Virus record (IMG/VR): IMGVR_UViG_3300025913_000026
Location: 20,698 to 84,697 of that record
DNA from: a virus
Strand: one strand, 5' to 3'
Length of the DNA stretch: 64,000 nucleotides
Both the position numbers and the translations under genes were made by a program. Position 1 is the first letter of the stretch. Each line of letters begins with the position of its first letter. Shown piece after piece: positions 8,731 through 18,543 of the stretch. Under the pieces are notes generated by a model, which saw only the letters and a program-made list of their open reading frames with translations, was not told the origin of the DNA and searched no databases.

Positions 8731-10155
8731 TTAAAATAATCCTAATGGGTCTTGATGATTAGTTGATTCTTTTTTAGGGCGGCCTCCTGACATTGTTTTG
8801 CCTAATTCTTTTTTCGTTTGCCCTTTATACCCCAATGCTAATTTAGTTTGTTCTAGTGTCATTGGTTGGCTATAATCTTCATCAACTATGGGGTGTCCAT
8901 TTTCATTTTTTAAAACTACCGAAGTACCTTTTATTGGATTTTTATCCTTATCCTTTTCTGGGCCATATTTATAAAAAATAGGCCATATCCTACCCTCTTT
9001 TGTTACAAATATTTTATCAGGTTCACTTTTACCTCTGGTCAGAGCCTTACTTAATACAACATCTCCTTTAAGCTCATGAGCTAACGTTGTCGTATGTGGA
9101 GTATATATCTTCATTAAATTCCTGTCATCAGATTGAGCTTCTTGAACAGATTTTTCTAAATAATTGTCAATCCATGTATTGTTTAATTGGGTATCATTTG
9201 GATCAATTCTTTTTCTATAATCTATAAGTTCTTTTGCATTTTTTTGCCTCATTCCCATTAATGCTAACTCTCTGCCATATGTATCTTGCCCTTCCTTATA
9301 TTCCGTAGCCTTCATATTGTTATCTATGATAGATTTAACCGCCCACGCATCCCGTTCATTATCTATCGGCTTACCTAATATTTGTTGAGAAACTGCATCG
9401 TATTTTTTATGCATTAAAGGATCATTCATTACTTCAGAGAATGTTTTTACTGCTTCGCCTCTCCATCTCCTATCTGTATCATATGCATTAAATGCATGTT
9501 GAGCTATTACTTTTTGATTCTCTGGACTATATTGTTGATATATTGGTGTTCTTGTTTTATATCCAGGCAAATTCTCTACTTGGCCTGGAACTTTATCGAA
9601 TGGTACACCACCTGTTAAATACTTCTGAAGACCTTCTAAGTCTTTAGTTGTTATGGGTTGTGGTGGCATAGATAGCGTAGCTAAATTTATTCCTACTCTA
9701 TTAGGATTACCAATTGGTAAATCGTGTTTTTTAATTTGATCCATAAACGTCGGATCTTCAAAAACATATGACATTTGTGGATTTAATTTCATTTTACCTA
9801 TTTCATCCATCGATTTATGAGCATCTTTGCTTTCATTGATTAATGCTCGTTGTTCATTAAGAAGGCGCATGTAATCGGTATATGATTTACCGTTATCCAA
9901 CTTAGGATTTAAAATAGCAGCCTTATTTTGAGCATATGCATTACGCCATTCTTGTTGCTTTTGTAATAGCTGAGGTACATCTTGTGAACGCATTCCGGCA
10001 GATGTAATATCATTACCTAAATTCCTGAAATAATTATCTAAAGCATCTTCCTTGGCCTGCTTTTTTGCTGCTTGTCGTTCATAAAATGCTTCCCACGGTT
10101 GTTGGTTGAAAACAACTGCTCCAGCACTATAAGGGTTTGGTGAATATACAGCCAT
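8731..10155 (-). CDS. putative internal/ejected virion protein, 474 aa
   Basis: Family not recognised by name. Mostly helical and charged. The N-terminus (VYSPNPYSAGAVVFNQQPWE) is followed by Lys/Gln/Ala helices (ERQAAKKQAKEDALDNYF), and the C-terminus ends in a flexible GGRPKKES region and DPLGLF. It lies between a gp14-like protein and the giant polyvalent-like protein, with zero and one-base junctions. In podovirus-like gene orders this slot holds ejected internal proteins. Role is inferred from synteny and composition. Confidence 0.6.
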   Translation of the reverse strand: MAVYSPNPYSAGAVVFNQQPWEAFYERQAAKKQAKEDALDNYFRNLGNDITSAGMRSQDVPQLLQKQQEWRNAYAQNKAAILNPKLDNGKSYTDYMRLLNEQRALINESKDAHKSMDEIGKMKLNPQMSYVFEDPTFMDQIKKHDLPIGNPNRVGINLATLSMPPQPITTKDLEGLQKYLTGGVPFDKVPGQVENLPGYKTRTPIYQQYSPENQKVIAQHAFNAYDTDRRWRGEAVKTFSEVMNDPLMHKKYDAVSQQILGKPIDNERDAWAVKSIIDNNMKATEYKEGQDTYGRELALMGMRQKNAKELIDYRKRIDPNDTQLNNTWIDNYLEKSVQEAQSDDRNLMKIYTPHTTTLAHELKGDVVLSKALTRGKSEPDKIFVTKEGRIWPIFYKYGPEKDKDKNPIKGTSVVLKNENGHPIVDEDYSQPMTLEQTKLALGYKGQTKKELGKTMSGGRPKKESTNHQDPLGLF

Positions 10156-10811
10156 TATGAATATGGTAAAGTTTTAGTAGTAAATGGTTTTAATTCCTCC
10201 CCTTTCGTCAGTTCATATTGTGAATAATCAGGAGTTTTATTGCCAAATAGTTTACTTCCATAAGTCGCTCCCATTGTAGCTCCTGTCAATCCTCCATACA
10301 CATTCTGTAATCCTGCATTCATTAGTTGAGTATATCCGGCTGCTTTTTGGCCTAATAAATCTGCCTTCCGTTGATACGGGAGCATTTTATTTATATTGAA
10401 TGCCTGCCTTTCCTCTCCCGCCATTGCCTGGGAAGCTGATCCCAATTGAGCAAAGTTTTGAGATTGCTGTTGTTCAGCCGCCGCCGCCGCCTTTAAATAA
10501 GCGTCATTTTGTCCCTGTACTAATGCGGGAATACCAGCTAATGCACTTCTTCGATCTTGCAGCCCAGCTATTCCCTGCGCAGTCCCCCTTGCTATATTTT
10601 GCGCCTGCATTTTATACAAGTTACTTTGATATGGAGACTGCTGGTATCTACCCAACGCCTGATTATAATAATCAGTAATTGATCTTGACTTTTCATATTG
10701 CGGAGTCTGCAAGCCTTCTAATTCCCTTCTCGCTTTCCTTGCTTTGCTGCCGCCAATAATTGACTGTATCCCTCCTATTGCTGCGGTTGCGCCGCCAATG
10801 ATTACAGGCAT
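10155..10811 (-). CDS. internal virion (ejection) protein candidate, 218 aa
   Basis: Residues 1-22 (IIGGATAAIGGIQSIIGGSK) form a Gly/Ala/Ile-rich, weakly membrane-active start. The rest is Gln/Ala-rich helix (DAYLKAAAAAEQQQSQNFAQ) and ends with a second Gly-rich stretch (LQNVYGGLTGATMGATYG). This layout is like the small ejected internal proteins of T7-type phages (gp14-like). It overlaps the 474-aa gene by one base and lies 2 bases after the GNAT-like gene. The comparison rests on composition and position, not on sequence identity. Confidence 0.55.
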   Translation of the reverse strand: MPVIIGGATAAIGGIQSIIGGSKARKARRELEGLQTPQYEKSRSITDYYNQALGRYQQSPYQSNLYKMQAQNIARGTAQGIAGLQDRRSALAGIPALVQGQNDAYLKAAAAAEQQQSQNFAQLGSASQAMAGEERQAFNINKMLPYQRKADLLGQKAAGYTQLMNAGLQNVYGGLTGATMGATYGSKLFGNKTPDYSQYELTKGEELKPFTTKTLPYS

Positions 10812-10813
10812 GA

Positions 10814-11242
10814 CTAAAATATTAAATGAGTTATTAAATGATCCTGTGCTATAATCTTCATTCCATTCTTAACTAACCAGCTTATGCCTCTGCCATTTGC
10901 GCTCCATAGAAAAGCTTGGAAGCCACCTTTTAAATCCATTCTTATTTTGCTCCAAAATTCCTTTAAATATTTTCTAGTTCTGTACTTAACATTCAACGCG
11001 AAACTGATAAGAGTTTTACCTTCATATACATAGTACCCGATCAATTCTCCTTTTTCATACAACCCCTTCAATGTTGCATCCCCTTTACCTCTTTCGATTC
11101 TTAAAGATATATCATTTACAATATCATCCACCGTTTCTACTTTTACGTGAGGACAATACATGGGATATATCTTAGCGTCAGAATCGAATCCGACCCTTAT
11201 TGCCTCTTTAAATTGTTCTCTATTTATAGGTTTTACTATCAT
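10814..11242 (-). CDS. GNAT-like protein in virion operon, 142 aa
   Basis: Start chosen at ATG 11242-11240 (MIVKPINREQF), which removes a 29-base overlap and leaves one base after the 1304-aa gene. The strand pattern GELIGYYVYEGKTLISFAL and the ending NGRGISWLVKNGMKII resemble the last strand-helix of GNAT acetyltransferases, where an Asn-x-Arg-a-I...L...NGF motif binds the cofactor. The central acetyl-CoA P-loop is not obvious, so it may be a degenerate fold used structurally. Placement among internal proteins is shared with other podovirus-like phages. Confidence 0.45.
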   Translation of the reverse strand: MIVKPINREQFKEAIRVGFDSDAKIYPMYCPHVKVETVDDIVNDISLRIERGKGDATLKGLYEKGELIGYYVYEGKTLISFALNVKYRTRKYLKEFWSKIRMDLKGGFQAFLWSANGRGISWLVKNGMKIIAQDHLITHLIF

Positions 11243-11243
11243 A

Positions 11244-14200
11244 TTATCTATTTGTAAAGGGTGAATCCACAAAGTAAAGATTTATCGCGGAAAGCGTAGC
11301 CAAGTCATTAGGGCTTGAAGCTAAAAATTTAATCCCTATTAAATTCCCTTTTAAAACATCGCCATTCCCTATGCCGCCTATTGAATTAATATCATTTAAA
11401 AAACTGGCCGAAAATGTTGATTCAATATCTGCAAAATCACTTAAAATTAAATTGCTTTCTTGTGGAGTATTCCCATAAGACATATAGTTGGTGTATATGT
11501 AGGGGCAAATCCAAATTTGGTTGGCTATCTCTGTCAGACTCAGCCAGCTCTTTTTTTCAATAAGCCCCGCATTAAACACTCTGGTTATAGTAGAATCATA
11601 TGATACTCCATAGAATTTATTTCTTCCACCAGTACCAGTCTGATCGTGAATATACATACGCCCACCTACAAAACTATATAAAGTATTTTCCGCACAAACT
11701 ATACAATCAGGAGCAAAGGAATATAAACTTGTGAAGTAATTCCTAGTTTCATCAAAAGCCATCGTCTGCCCATTTTCTACCAAATCTCCTAATGTCCCAG
11801 GCTGCAACACGCATAAATACTCTCCTACATTATCCTTTCTTATGTTAAAAGTACCGGTAATCCTTGTTCTGCCACCATATATATAATTATAATCAGTAAG
11901 GTATTTTGATATATTGGCCGAGCTCCATGTTTGTGTTTTATAGGTTTCAGATAAATCAGTAATTCCGTCACGGCTTAACCTTAGTTGCTTTCCTTTTATT
12001 GGATCAACGAAATAGTATACAAATCCACTTTGAACTACTGAATCTGGCTGATTGCTTACCCCAAAATCACCTGCATAATATTGCACATTATTAGCAGTGA
12101 TTATATCGGTTGTGGTAATCAATTGCTGATTCCCAGCAGTATCAGTAATGAATTTCTTATATACACCGGTTTGGCCACATTTCCTTTCTTGAAAAAATGT
12201 AAGTACTTTATCCCAGAACATCATCCTTTTTATTGCTCCATATTCTCTAACTAATTCATCGAAGTTCTGCGAATAGAATCTATTAGTTTGGTTTATATTA
12301 GTATTTCTCTGATATGCCAAGCTCCATCTATGCATTACGGGGTATGTAACTCTATTAGCGTTTTCATCGTACACAAATGCCCTTCCGTTTGAGTTAACTG
12401 AACTTGCATAGAAATCTGAGAAGTTTGGATCAATACAATATTGATTTATTACCTTATCTGTTGTCAGAGTTATGCTACCAGCAAGGAATGTGCATTGCCT
12501 ATCGCTATTATTGTTAACGCATTCAAAAAGCAAAAATATATGGTCATTAGCCAAATTAACTGTTCTAGTTATACTACCGTCAGAGTTATAAAATAACGTT
12601 AGCGGGAATGTATATGTCCCAGCATTACTAGCATCAAATGCAGGCACAATCATAGATGAGTCACCGAATCTATTTTGAACCCTTAATCTCCATGAATCTC
12701 CACTTCTTGCGGTTGGGAATGTCACAGAAAATGAACCTCCTAATGTAAATGTTGTTAATAGGTTTGCTGATTGAAACCATCTAGTATCTGTATGTGGATC
12801 AAAGGAATTACCAACTCCAACATACGGGACGCTATGGGGTATTATATTAGGATCATTATATGTAGACCCTTGAAAGTTTAATGGGACTAAAAACCTAAAT
12901 CCATTAGCCACGGTGTCTGGTATATTCCACGTATAGATATTACCGGTTTGTATAGCCCTTAATTTTATATAGTCATCCCCTTTAAAGAAATTAAATGTTG
13001 CTGGCTGTACTAAATATTCCTGGTTTTGTGTTTTACCTTGATGGAATCTATTTGAAAGAGTTGGGTTGCCTATTAAATATCGTTCCCCAAATTCATAATA
13101 AAGATTTAGATTATTGGCAACTGGTTGTGCTGGCGTATATATTTCAATAAAATAATTATTAAACCCAGCACCAAAATCAAATGTTCCATCGGTAGATGGC
13201 AATATTATTTTTATAAATTGCCCGTCTTTTGTTTCTCCGTTTACAACCGGCCCTATTATGGATGCTATTATTTCAAAGTCTTTTGTATTGCCGTATAAAT
13301 TAGCTGTAGTCCCATCATCATTATATCTTTTAAAGAATCGTATACGATCCCCTGGAGTAAAGCTATAACCCAATGGGCTGCCCGGATTATTTGTAACAAA
13401 TGCCCTTAATGATTCTATACTCAGGTAAGCATACTTAGTAACTCCTGAAACCGCTACCAAATCTTTATATGTTCTATCGGATACCCATTGAATAAAATTA
13501 GACTTACTTAAGTTTTTAGTTCTTACCCATTGATAATAATATGCCCAATCTGGTGGTAAATTATAAATAGAGGCATTGAATACAGTAGTGTCAGCAGATG
13601 CCAAACTCTCTGCGTAAGGTTCAGATTGAACTGAAAAACCATTCGTATAAACGGCACCATTTGTTCTTCCCTTCTGGTCAAAATATACTAACCCAAAACC
13701 ATAATTACTCAACCAGTCATATGCATTAAATGATTGAAGTGCCAATGCATTATAACTAAAATTACCTGATGATGAAATATAGCTATTGGCTAATCCAGTT
13801 CCTAATTTAAAAATATACAAATCATTTGACCCAGATGAAATTATTGTAAACCCAGCAGCCAATGCAGCCACCCTAAGCCCCTCCATAATTGCAGCAGAAT
13901 CATCTCCTACCTGTACTGCGTAATTAATATTACTTCCATCTACAAAATTCACATAATAAGTATCCATTGCAACAGTAGACACAATAATACCTCTTACTAC
14001 AATATGGATATTACCTGTACTTAACCCGCTATCTCCAGCCTGATTAGTTACAAATGAGGCGGCATAATTACCATAATAATATGGAACGTATCCTACAGAT
14101 ATATTGCTTGTATTCGTACCATCGCTAAAATCAGTCAAATTAGCATACCCTTCGGTAATATTCCCATAATCCAATACATTCCCATTTGGCAATACTTGGG

Positions 14201-15158
14201 CACCGGCAACTTGTGGGACATAATCAAATATCTGCGTGCTTTCTTCTACATCAATGTATGTATATGCTTTATCGTTATAAAATAAAAATGTGGCTACATC
14301 ATTGTCAGGGATGCCAACAACTGATTTGTCTAACGATGCTACCAAATAGAAATCACTCATGGTTACACCTAATGAGTTAGCAGCTAATATCTCAATTTTT
14401 TTAACGTTTGACGGCCCAGTTTGATACGTAATAGCTATCCTGCAATTTTTAGTTGGGTCTGAATCAATAGCCTGATTAAATGCGCTATAAGGCAGAGGCA
14501 TTTCACTTTGGCTACTAGTTACTGATTTATCTTTGTCATCAAATACCCAACGTATTTTAAATCTAAAAAGTTTCTTTCTACAGTTATTCACCGTATTTGA
14601 AGGATCATTTTCATAGGCAACAGCTGGAGGTATATCTGCTGGTTGTTTTGCAACATCTAAATATTGTGGCTGAATAGTTCCATACCCACCAGCCAATGCT
14701 CTTTGTACATTTACTTTTTTAGGAACTCCATAGCTATCTAAGTAGCAAAGTAAGTCCCCTTGTTCAGCATCTCCATAAATCATGTTTACATGAATGATTG
14801 GAGAATTATCAAGAAATCCTAGAGTTCCGCTAACTGCATTAAAATTTTCATCAACTATTCTATAAAATTGCGCACCAAGCGTATCATACATATAGATAGC
14901 TTTCTTCGCGTCTCCACGATAATTGAAAAAGAATATTCTTTTATTTACAGAATCATAGAATCTTCCTATTGTTAAATTATTCCCTCCTGGAAGATATGGG
15001 TTTGTTTTTTCTCTTGTTCCAGGGACATTCTCAATACGCATATTGGGTGCAGTCCCTCTTGGGATGCAATTTAACGCGTCCCTATGATGCGAAGGATTGA
15101 TAACCTCATCTGGGTCATCATAATTTAAAAATCCACTAAAAGGGAATGCCTGAACCAT
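11244..15158 (-). CDS. large tail hub/nozzle-like structural protein, 1304 aa
   Basis: A huge, almost all-beta protein rich in Asn, Thr, Tyr and Gly. The first 330 residues carry blade-like repeats (GRFYDSVNKRIFFFNYRGD, KAIYMYDTLGAQFYRIV) and QVLPNGNVLDYGNITEGYAN, a pattern I associate with nozzle/stabilisation proteins of podoviruses (T7 gp12, P22 gp10 and crAss-like counterparts). It directly follows the 255-aa tail adaptor candidate and precedes internal proteins, as in those phages. Length is above T7 gp12 (about 790 aa), suggesting inserted domains. No enzymatic motif seen. Confidence 0.6.
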   Translation of the reverse strand: MVQAFPFSGFLNYDDPDEVINPSHHRDALNCIPRGTAPNMRIENVPGTREKTNPYLPGGNNLTIGRFYDSVNKRIFFFNYRGDAKKAIYMYDTLGAQFYRIVDENFNAVSGTLGFLDNSPIIHVNMIYGDAEQGDLLCYLDSYGVPKKVNVQRALAGGYGTIQPQYLDVAKQPADIPPAVAYENDPSNTVNNCRKKLFRFKIRWVFDDKDKSVTSSQSEMPLPYSAFNQAIDSDPTKNCRIAITYQTGPSNVKKIEILAANSLGVTMSDFYLVASLDKSVVGIPDNDVATFLFYNDKAYTYIDVEESTQIFDYVPQVAGAQVLPNGNVLDYGNITEGYANLTDFSDGTNTSNISVGYVPYYYGNYAASFVTNQAGDSGLSTGNIHIVVRGIIVSTVAMDTYYVNFVDGSNINYAVQVGDDSAAIMEGLRVAALAAGFTIISSGSNDLYIFKLGTGLANSYISSSGNFSYNALALQSFNAYDWLSNYGFGLVYFDQKGRTNGAVYTNGFSVQSEPYAESLASADTTVFNASIYNLPPDWAYYYQWVRTKNLSKSNFIQWVSDRTYKDLVAVSGVTKYAYLSIESLRAFVTNNPGSPLGYSFTPGDRIRFFKRYNDDGTTANLYGNTKDFEIIASIIGPVVNGETKDGQFIKIILPSTDGTFDFGAGFNNYFIEIYTPAQPVANNLNLYYEFGERYLIGNPTLSNRFHQGKTQNQEYLVQPATFNFFKGDDYIKLRAIQTGNIYTWNIPDTVANGFRFLVPLNFQGSTYNDPNIIPHSVPYVGVGNSFDPHTDTRWFQSANLLTTFTLGGSFSVTFPTARSGDSWRLRVQNRFGDSSMIVPAFDASNAGTYTFPLTLFYNSDGSITRTVNLANDHIFLLFECVNNNSDRQCTFLAGSITLTTDKVINQYCIDPNFSDFYASSVNSNGRAFVYDENANRVTYPVMHRWSLAYQRNTNINQTNRFYSQNFDELVREYGAIKRMMFWDKVLTFFQERKCGQTGVYKKFITDTAGNQQLITTTDIITANNVQYYAGDFGVSNQPDSVVQSGFVYYFVDPIKGKQLRLSRDGITDLSETYKTQTWSSANISKYLTDYNYIYGGRTRITGTFNIRKDNVGEYLCVLQPGTLGDLVENGQTMAFDETRNYFTSLYSFAPDCIVCAENTLYSFVGGRMYIHDQTGTGGRNKFYGVSYDSTITRVFNAGLIEKKSWLSLTEIANQIWICPYIYTNYMSYGNTPQESNLILSDFADIESTFSASFLNDINSIGGIGNGDVLKGNLIGIKFLASSPNDLATLSAINLYFVDSPFTNR

Positions 15159-15159
15159 A

Positions 15160-15927
15160 TTATGATTTCACAGTTAGGCGCATTGAGTTGAGCCACCATT
15201 GATATGCCTCTTCCAAGTGAAGTGGCCTATATCTTGCCCAGCCAAGTCTGCGCTGATTATAAAATTCGTGCCTTCTATCTCTTTTATCTCCTAAATTACC
15301 GCGTCTTGAAGATGGTATTGATCGAATATCCAACCATGCCAATCCCGCAATCATTGCCTCTTTAAACTGAACTGGGATATAGTATTGTTGCCCTTGTTCT
15401 GGTTGAGACAAATACTCTAACATTATATAGTCATAAGTAAATGTCTCATTCAGCAATATGATACCGGCTGCATTGTCTATCTTGAAACTACCAACGAATG
15501 GCGCACCACTTGGGAATCCATATAGAGTTGAAAAACTATTCCCCGTCCAGAAGTTATACCAGATAGGAGTATTGAATAAAAAGAAATTAAACAGAGTGTT
15601 ATCCTGCGTTTTCTGTAACCTATCAGCCGACAAATCTGCGTAGGTAGTAAGCTTATCATTATACCTTAAGGTTATAATTTCTCCAATATCATTTAATACA
15701 CCTACTTTGGAGTAGTTGAGATAATCAGATGGTAAGTCAACCGTGAAGTTTGGATTAACCGGCAGCTTTACAGACTTAATTTGATAGAAAAAATCCAAAC
15801 CAAGCTCGGTCATCACTCTAAAAGATAATTGCCATATCTTAAAGAATTTATGAATTGACTGCTCAGACTCATCCAAGTAGGCATTTATGCAATCATCCAC
15901 GGGGATCCAGGCTTGATGTTGACTCAT
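15160..15927 (-). CDS. tail adaptor / connector-like protein, 255 aa
   Basis: Likely a ring between portal and nozzle. Residues about 10-50 are helical. Then PNFTVDLPSDYLNYSKVGVL matches the 'DLPxDYxxxxKVGV' strand typical of podovirus head-tail adaptors and tail tubular A proteins. The C-terminal half has VQFKEAMIAGLAWLDIRSIP and a basic Arg-rich end (KRDRRHEFYNQRRLGW). It lies between GroES and the nozzle-like gene with one-base gaps. The assignment rests on motif style and order. Confidence 0.6.
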   Translation of the reverse strand: MSQHQAWIPVDDCINAYLDESEQSIHKFFKIWQLSFRVMTELGLDFFYQIKSVKLPVNPNFTVDLPSDYLNYSKVGVLNDIGEIITLRYNDKLTTYADLSADRLQKTQDNTLFNFFLFNTPIWYNFWTGNSFSTLYGFPSGAPFVGSFKIDNAAGIILLNETFTYDYIMLEYLSQPEQGQQYYIPVQFKEAMIAGLAWLDIRSIPSSRRGNLGDKRDRRHEFYNQRRLGWARYRPLHLEEAYQWWLNSMRLTVKS

Positions 15928-15928
15928 G

Positions 15929-16198
15929 TTAATTTAATTTGGCTATTAACCAAGATTGTTCAATCAAAAAATGCAACTCCCCATTAAATTCAATTGGATC
16001 ACCTAAATCCTTTACCCTAAAAACAGTATCCCCTTTCTTGAATTGCATTGGCGTCTGCTTTGTGCCGTTACCAACCTCAATCACTTCCAATTTATTACTT
16101 ATTGCTCTATGTGCTTCAGAAACAATGATGCCGCCTGCACTCCTCTCATCGGGAGGGAATGGCTTAACGAGTACTTTATTTTTTATTGGTCTTATCAT
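15929..16198 (-). CDS. groES: phage GroES-like co-chaperonin, 89 aa
   Basis: Caps a GroEL ring during folding. The start MIRPIKNKVLVKPF matches the Hsp10 first strand (MNIRPLHDRVIVK in E. coli). SAGGIIVSEAHR (residues 20-31) is the mobile loop that binds GroEL, and VIEVGNG (39-45) and FKKGDTVF are the conserved later strands. It is slightly shorter than the usual 94-97 aa. The stop-start overlap with the 213-aa gene (ATGA) and the one-base gap to the adaptor place it inside the capsid-assembly operon. That suggests it redirects host GroEL to fold a virion protein, as T4 gp31 does for gp23. Very clear family call. Confidence 0.88.
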   Translation of the reverse strand: MIRPIKNKVLVKPFPPDERSAGGIIVSEAHRAISNKLEVIEVGNGTKQTPMQFKKGDTVFRVKDLGDPIEFNGELHFLIEQSWLIAKLN

Positions 16199-16836
16199 AA
16201 TTGTTTTAAGTTATTATCTGTACCATCCGAAACCGTGTCCTGTGGAATTGATCTTTCTTTTAATAATTGATTATTAACATGCTCACGAATAACAGGAAGA
16301 TAGTCCGGTGGCACATTTAATTCTGAATTAAGATTGCTCACATCTCCACCGCTAATCATTTTCACCGTAGCGGTATAGTTGCTTAATATTATGGTTGATT
16401 TAGTTCTTACTACCTTCCCTTCTGGCAAAAACAGTAGCTTATTTGAAATAACAGGCATACTGTCAAAATAACCCCATTGATTCATGGATAAAGGAATCCC
16501 TGGTAGTGATGTTTGGTTATTCGCCTTAAACCTAACTTCTGCCACCCCCATATTAGCACTAATACCAACCGGTATTTCTGGGAGTGTAAATACCCAACAC
16601 AAATTATCTGTTGAATCTTGCGTTATTGTTAACCCTGAAAATGTTGTATAAAATCCATTATTCACATACCCCACTCCATCCATCTGAATAGCTCCTTTGT
16701 AAGCCGCTTGTGCTGCTAGGCCGATACCTTCTGCTATGTATAGGTTAACAAGATTATATGTTATTTCAGCATCATCTGATGGTTTGCCGCCATATATCTG
16801 CATTAATATCGACTCTGCAAATGCTCCTCTTGTCAT
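16195..16836 (-). CDS. neck/head-completion protein candidate, 213 aa
   Basis: Family not recognised. Residues 1-50 are helical (AESILMQIYGGKPSDDAEI, VNLYIAEGIGLAAQAAYKG). The middle is beta-rich (VGYVNNGFYTTFSGLTIT, VRTKSTIILSNYTATV). It is one base from the 223-aa gene and overlaps groES by 4 bases. Location between capsid and tail adaptor genes suggests a neck or head-completion part. Confidence 0.5.
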   Translation of the reverse strand: MTRGAFAESILMQIYGGKPSDDAEITYNLVNLYIAEGIGLAAQAAYKGAIQMDGVGYVNNGFYTTFSGLTITQDSTDNLCWVFTLPEIPVGISANMGVAEVRFKANNQTSLPGIPLSMNQWGYFDSMPVISNKLLFLPEGKVVRTKSTIILSNYTATVKMISGGDVSNLNSELNVPPDYLPVIREHVNNQLLKERSIPQDTVSDGTDNNLKQL

Positions 16837-16837
16837 G

Positions 16838-17509
16838 TTATTGTCCTTGTGTTTTTATGACCTGAGAATATTGTTCCACTACATTGAGTTGCAAATTAAC
16901 GCCAACTATCGCCAATGCACGCACGATAATTTCTAACATGTCCAAGTCCAGCCATTGGGGCTGTACGCTTGCCCCTGGATTGTAAACAGGCCTTCCTTGT
17001 GGGTCTAATGTAAACGCCCACACCAATTCATCTGGCTGTTTTATATATGATAAGTAAGCAGTCCCTAGATTAATTGGATAGAATTGAAACCCGTCTTTAT
17101 AAATTAGATAAAATGGATTTGTTGCAACTGGATCAATGTAACTATTCAAATGGCTGAACAACCTATCCTGCTGAATAAACTTAACTCGCTGCTTGTATAT
17201 TCCATAGGTCATTGCATCTGAATTAAGATACCCAGTAGGATATGGCGCAATCCCGCTACCATTAATAGTCAACGTTACTGGCGCAGGTATAAAAGGACTA
17301 AGCCGCTGACGAATGTCTTCATTTTGACTAAATTCGACAGCGGCAAATGGTCTTCCAGGTGTGTATTTTTGGAATTCCCCCAATAGATAACCCGTATAAC
17401 TCCATTGGGCCTGATTTATCACTAAGTTAAAGGAGGCAGGATTGAGATTACCATTCTGGTTTTTCCGAATGGCATACAACATGATATTATAAACGTCATT
17501 TATATCCAC
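16838..17509 (-). CDS. neck/connector protein candidate, 223 aa
   Basis: Family not recognised. The N-terminus (DINDVYNIMLYAIRKNQNG) then NLVINQAQWSYTGYLLGEFQKY looks helical. Residues 75-170 alternate strands and turns with many Tyr and Pro (GFQFYPINLGTAYLSYIKQP). It ends with a hydrophobic helix (DLDMLEIIVRALAIVGVNLQ). The arrangement helix-beta-helix and the slot after the capsid gene fit a head-tail connector. An AGGAGG-like sequence precedes the start. Confidence 0.5.
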   Translation of the reverse strand: MDINDVYNIMLYAIRKNQNGNLNPASFNLVINQAQWSYTGYLLGEFQKYTPGRPFAAVEFSQNEDIRQRLSPFIPAPVTLTINGSGIAPYPTGYLNSDAMTYGIYKQRVKFIQQDRLFSHLNSYIDPVATNPFYLIYKDGFQFYPINLGTAYLSYIKQPDELVWAFTLDPQGRPVYNPGASVQPQWLDLDMLEIIVRALAIVGVNLQLNVVEQYSQVIKTQGQ

Positions 17510-17531
17510 CTAAATCCTCCTTTTAAATAAT

Positions 17532-18443
17532 TTATGTTACTATTCTTTCAAGTTCTTGTTTAAATTCTTTTCCTTCTTTTGAATTAGTTAAAGCTAGTTG
17601 AGTTAAGTACTGAATGGCGTTTTCATTCTTTGGCATGTTACAAACTACACCACCATTTTTACCATAGTAGATTCTTCCATCTCCTCTTGAAATATCCAGC
17701 TTCCCATCAATAATAGCTTGTCTAATCTTATAATGTATATCTACTTCTTTTGCATCGAAGCTCTTTTCAAATTCATCTGGGTTTCGTTTTGCATAAAGCA
17801 AGTATTCTCCCCGTAATGCTTCTTCTGATTTAGGCGCACCTGTTATGTCATGCGTTAATTTAATCCCTAAATAGAAGGCATGTTTCTTCATCTTATCTTC
17901 TGGCTGTTTCTGTGCTTTCATCAACATTTCAATCTCCTTCATCTCAATTGCCAGTTTTTCTTTTGCTACTGCTTCTGGATCGTATTTAAAAAACTCGGTT
18001 TTGCTTATTTTAGTTCTGTTTGGGTTAAGCCGATTATGACAGCATAATTCCATGAACTCTAATTTAGCTTTATCCCATGCTGGCACGTACATAAATCTTG
18101 AACCTTTAGGCCATTCTAAGAATCTAATTTTACGAGATGCCTGACTATCTGGGATATCCTTCTGATCTTTTACCCAAATGGATGGAACTCCTTCCAGCAA
18201 TCTCATCATTTGTGGCCCCTTTTCTGGTTCTTCTGGATTAATCGCAAAATCAATTGGCTGAATATAAACACCGCTTGTGTTTTTCTTTACCAATTTAAAT
18301 ACTACCATCCCCTGCAAATCTTTATTAGCTTCATTTGTAGTAGAAACCCCTTTTGCGCTTGGAATATAATCTGTATCTGCTACTTTAATTACTTCATCTT
18401 GTTCACCTCTCATGGCGAACTCAATATCTTTAATACTTGACAT
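17532..18443 (-). CDS. conserved head-region protein, 303 aa
   Basis: Family not recognised. It has a globular N-terminal half with VVFKLVKKNTSGVYIQPIDF and FLEWPKGSRFMYVPAWDKAK, and a Lys/Glu-rich helix at about 150-185 (KEKLAIEMKEIEMLMKAQKQ). The C-terminus has IYYGKNGGVVCNMPKNENAI. It is the first gene after the capsid-gene terminator, so its expression may be set apart from the capsid gene. A head-associated or assembly role is only inferred from position. Confidence 0.5.
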   Translation of the reverse strand: MSSIKDIEFAMRGEQDEVIKVADTDYIPSAKGVSTTNEANKDLQGMVVFKLVKKNTSGVYIQPIDFAINPEEPEKGPQMMRLLEGVPSIWVKDQKDIPDSQASRKIRFLEWPKGSRFMYVPAWDKAKLEFMELCCHNRLNPNRTKISKTEFFKYDPEAVAKEKLAIEMKEIEMLMKAQKQPEDKMKKHAFYLGIKLTHDITGAPKSEEALRGEYLLYAKRNPDEFEKSFDAKEVDIHYKIRQAIIDGKLDISRGDGRIYYGKNGGVVCNMPKNENAIQYLTQLALTNSKEGKEFKQELERIVT

Positions 18444-18510
18444 TTTTTATTATTTTGATGTGACGCATAATTTAAGGGAGAACACCCACGTACACATTGA
18501 TTATTAAATA

Positions 18511-18532
18511 GAGCCTCCAATTAAGGAGGCTC
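18511..18532. terminator. hairpin terminator after capsid gene
   Basis: Perfect 8-bp stem gagcctcc / ggaggctc with a 6-base loop, with T-rich flanks on both sides. On the minus strand it follows the capsid gene stop by 12 bases. It could terminate or attenuate the highly expressed capsid transcript before the neck genes. Confidence 0.8.
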
Positions 18533-18543
18533 TTTATTACATA

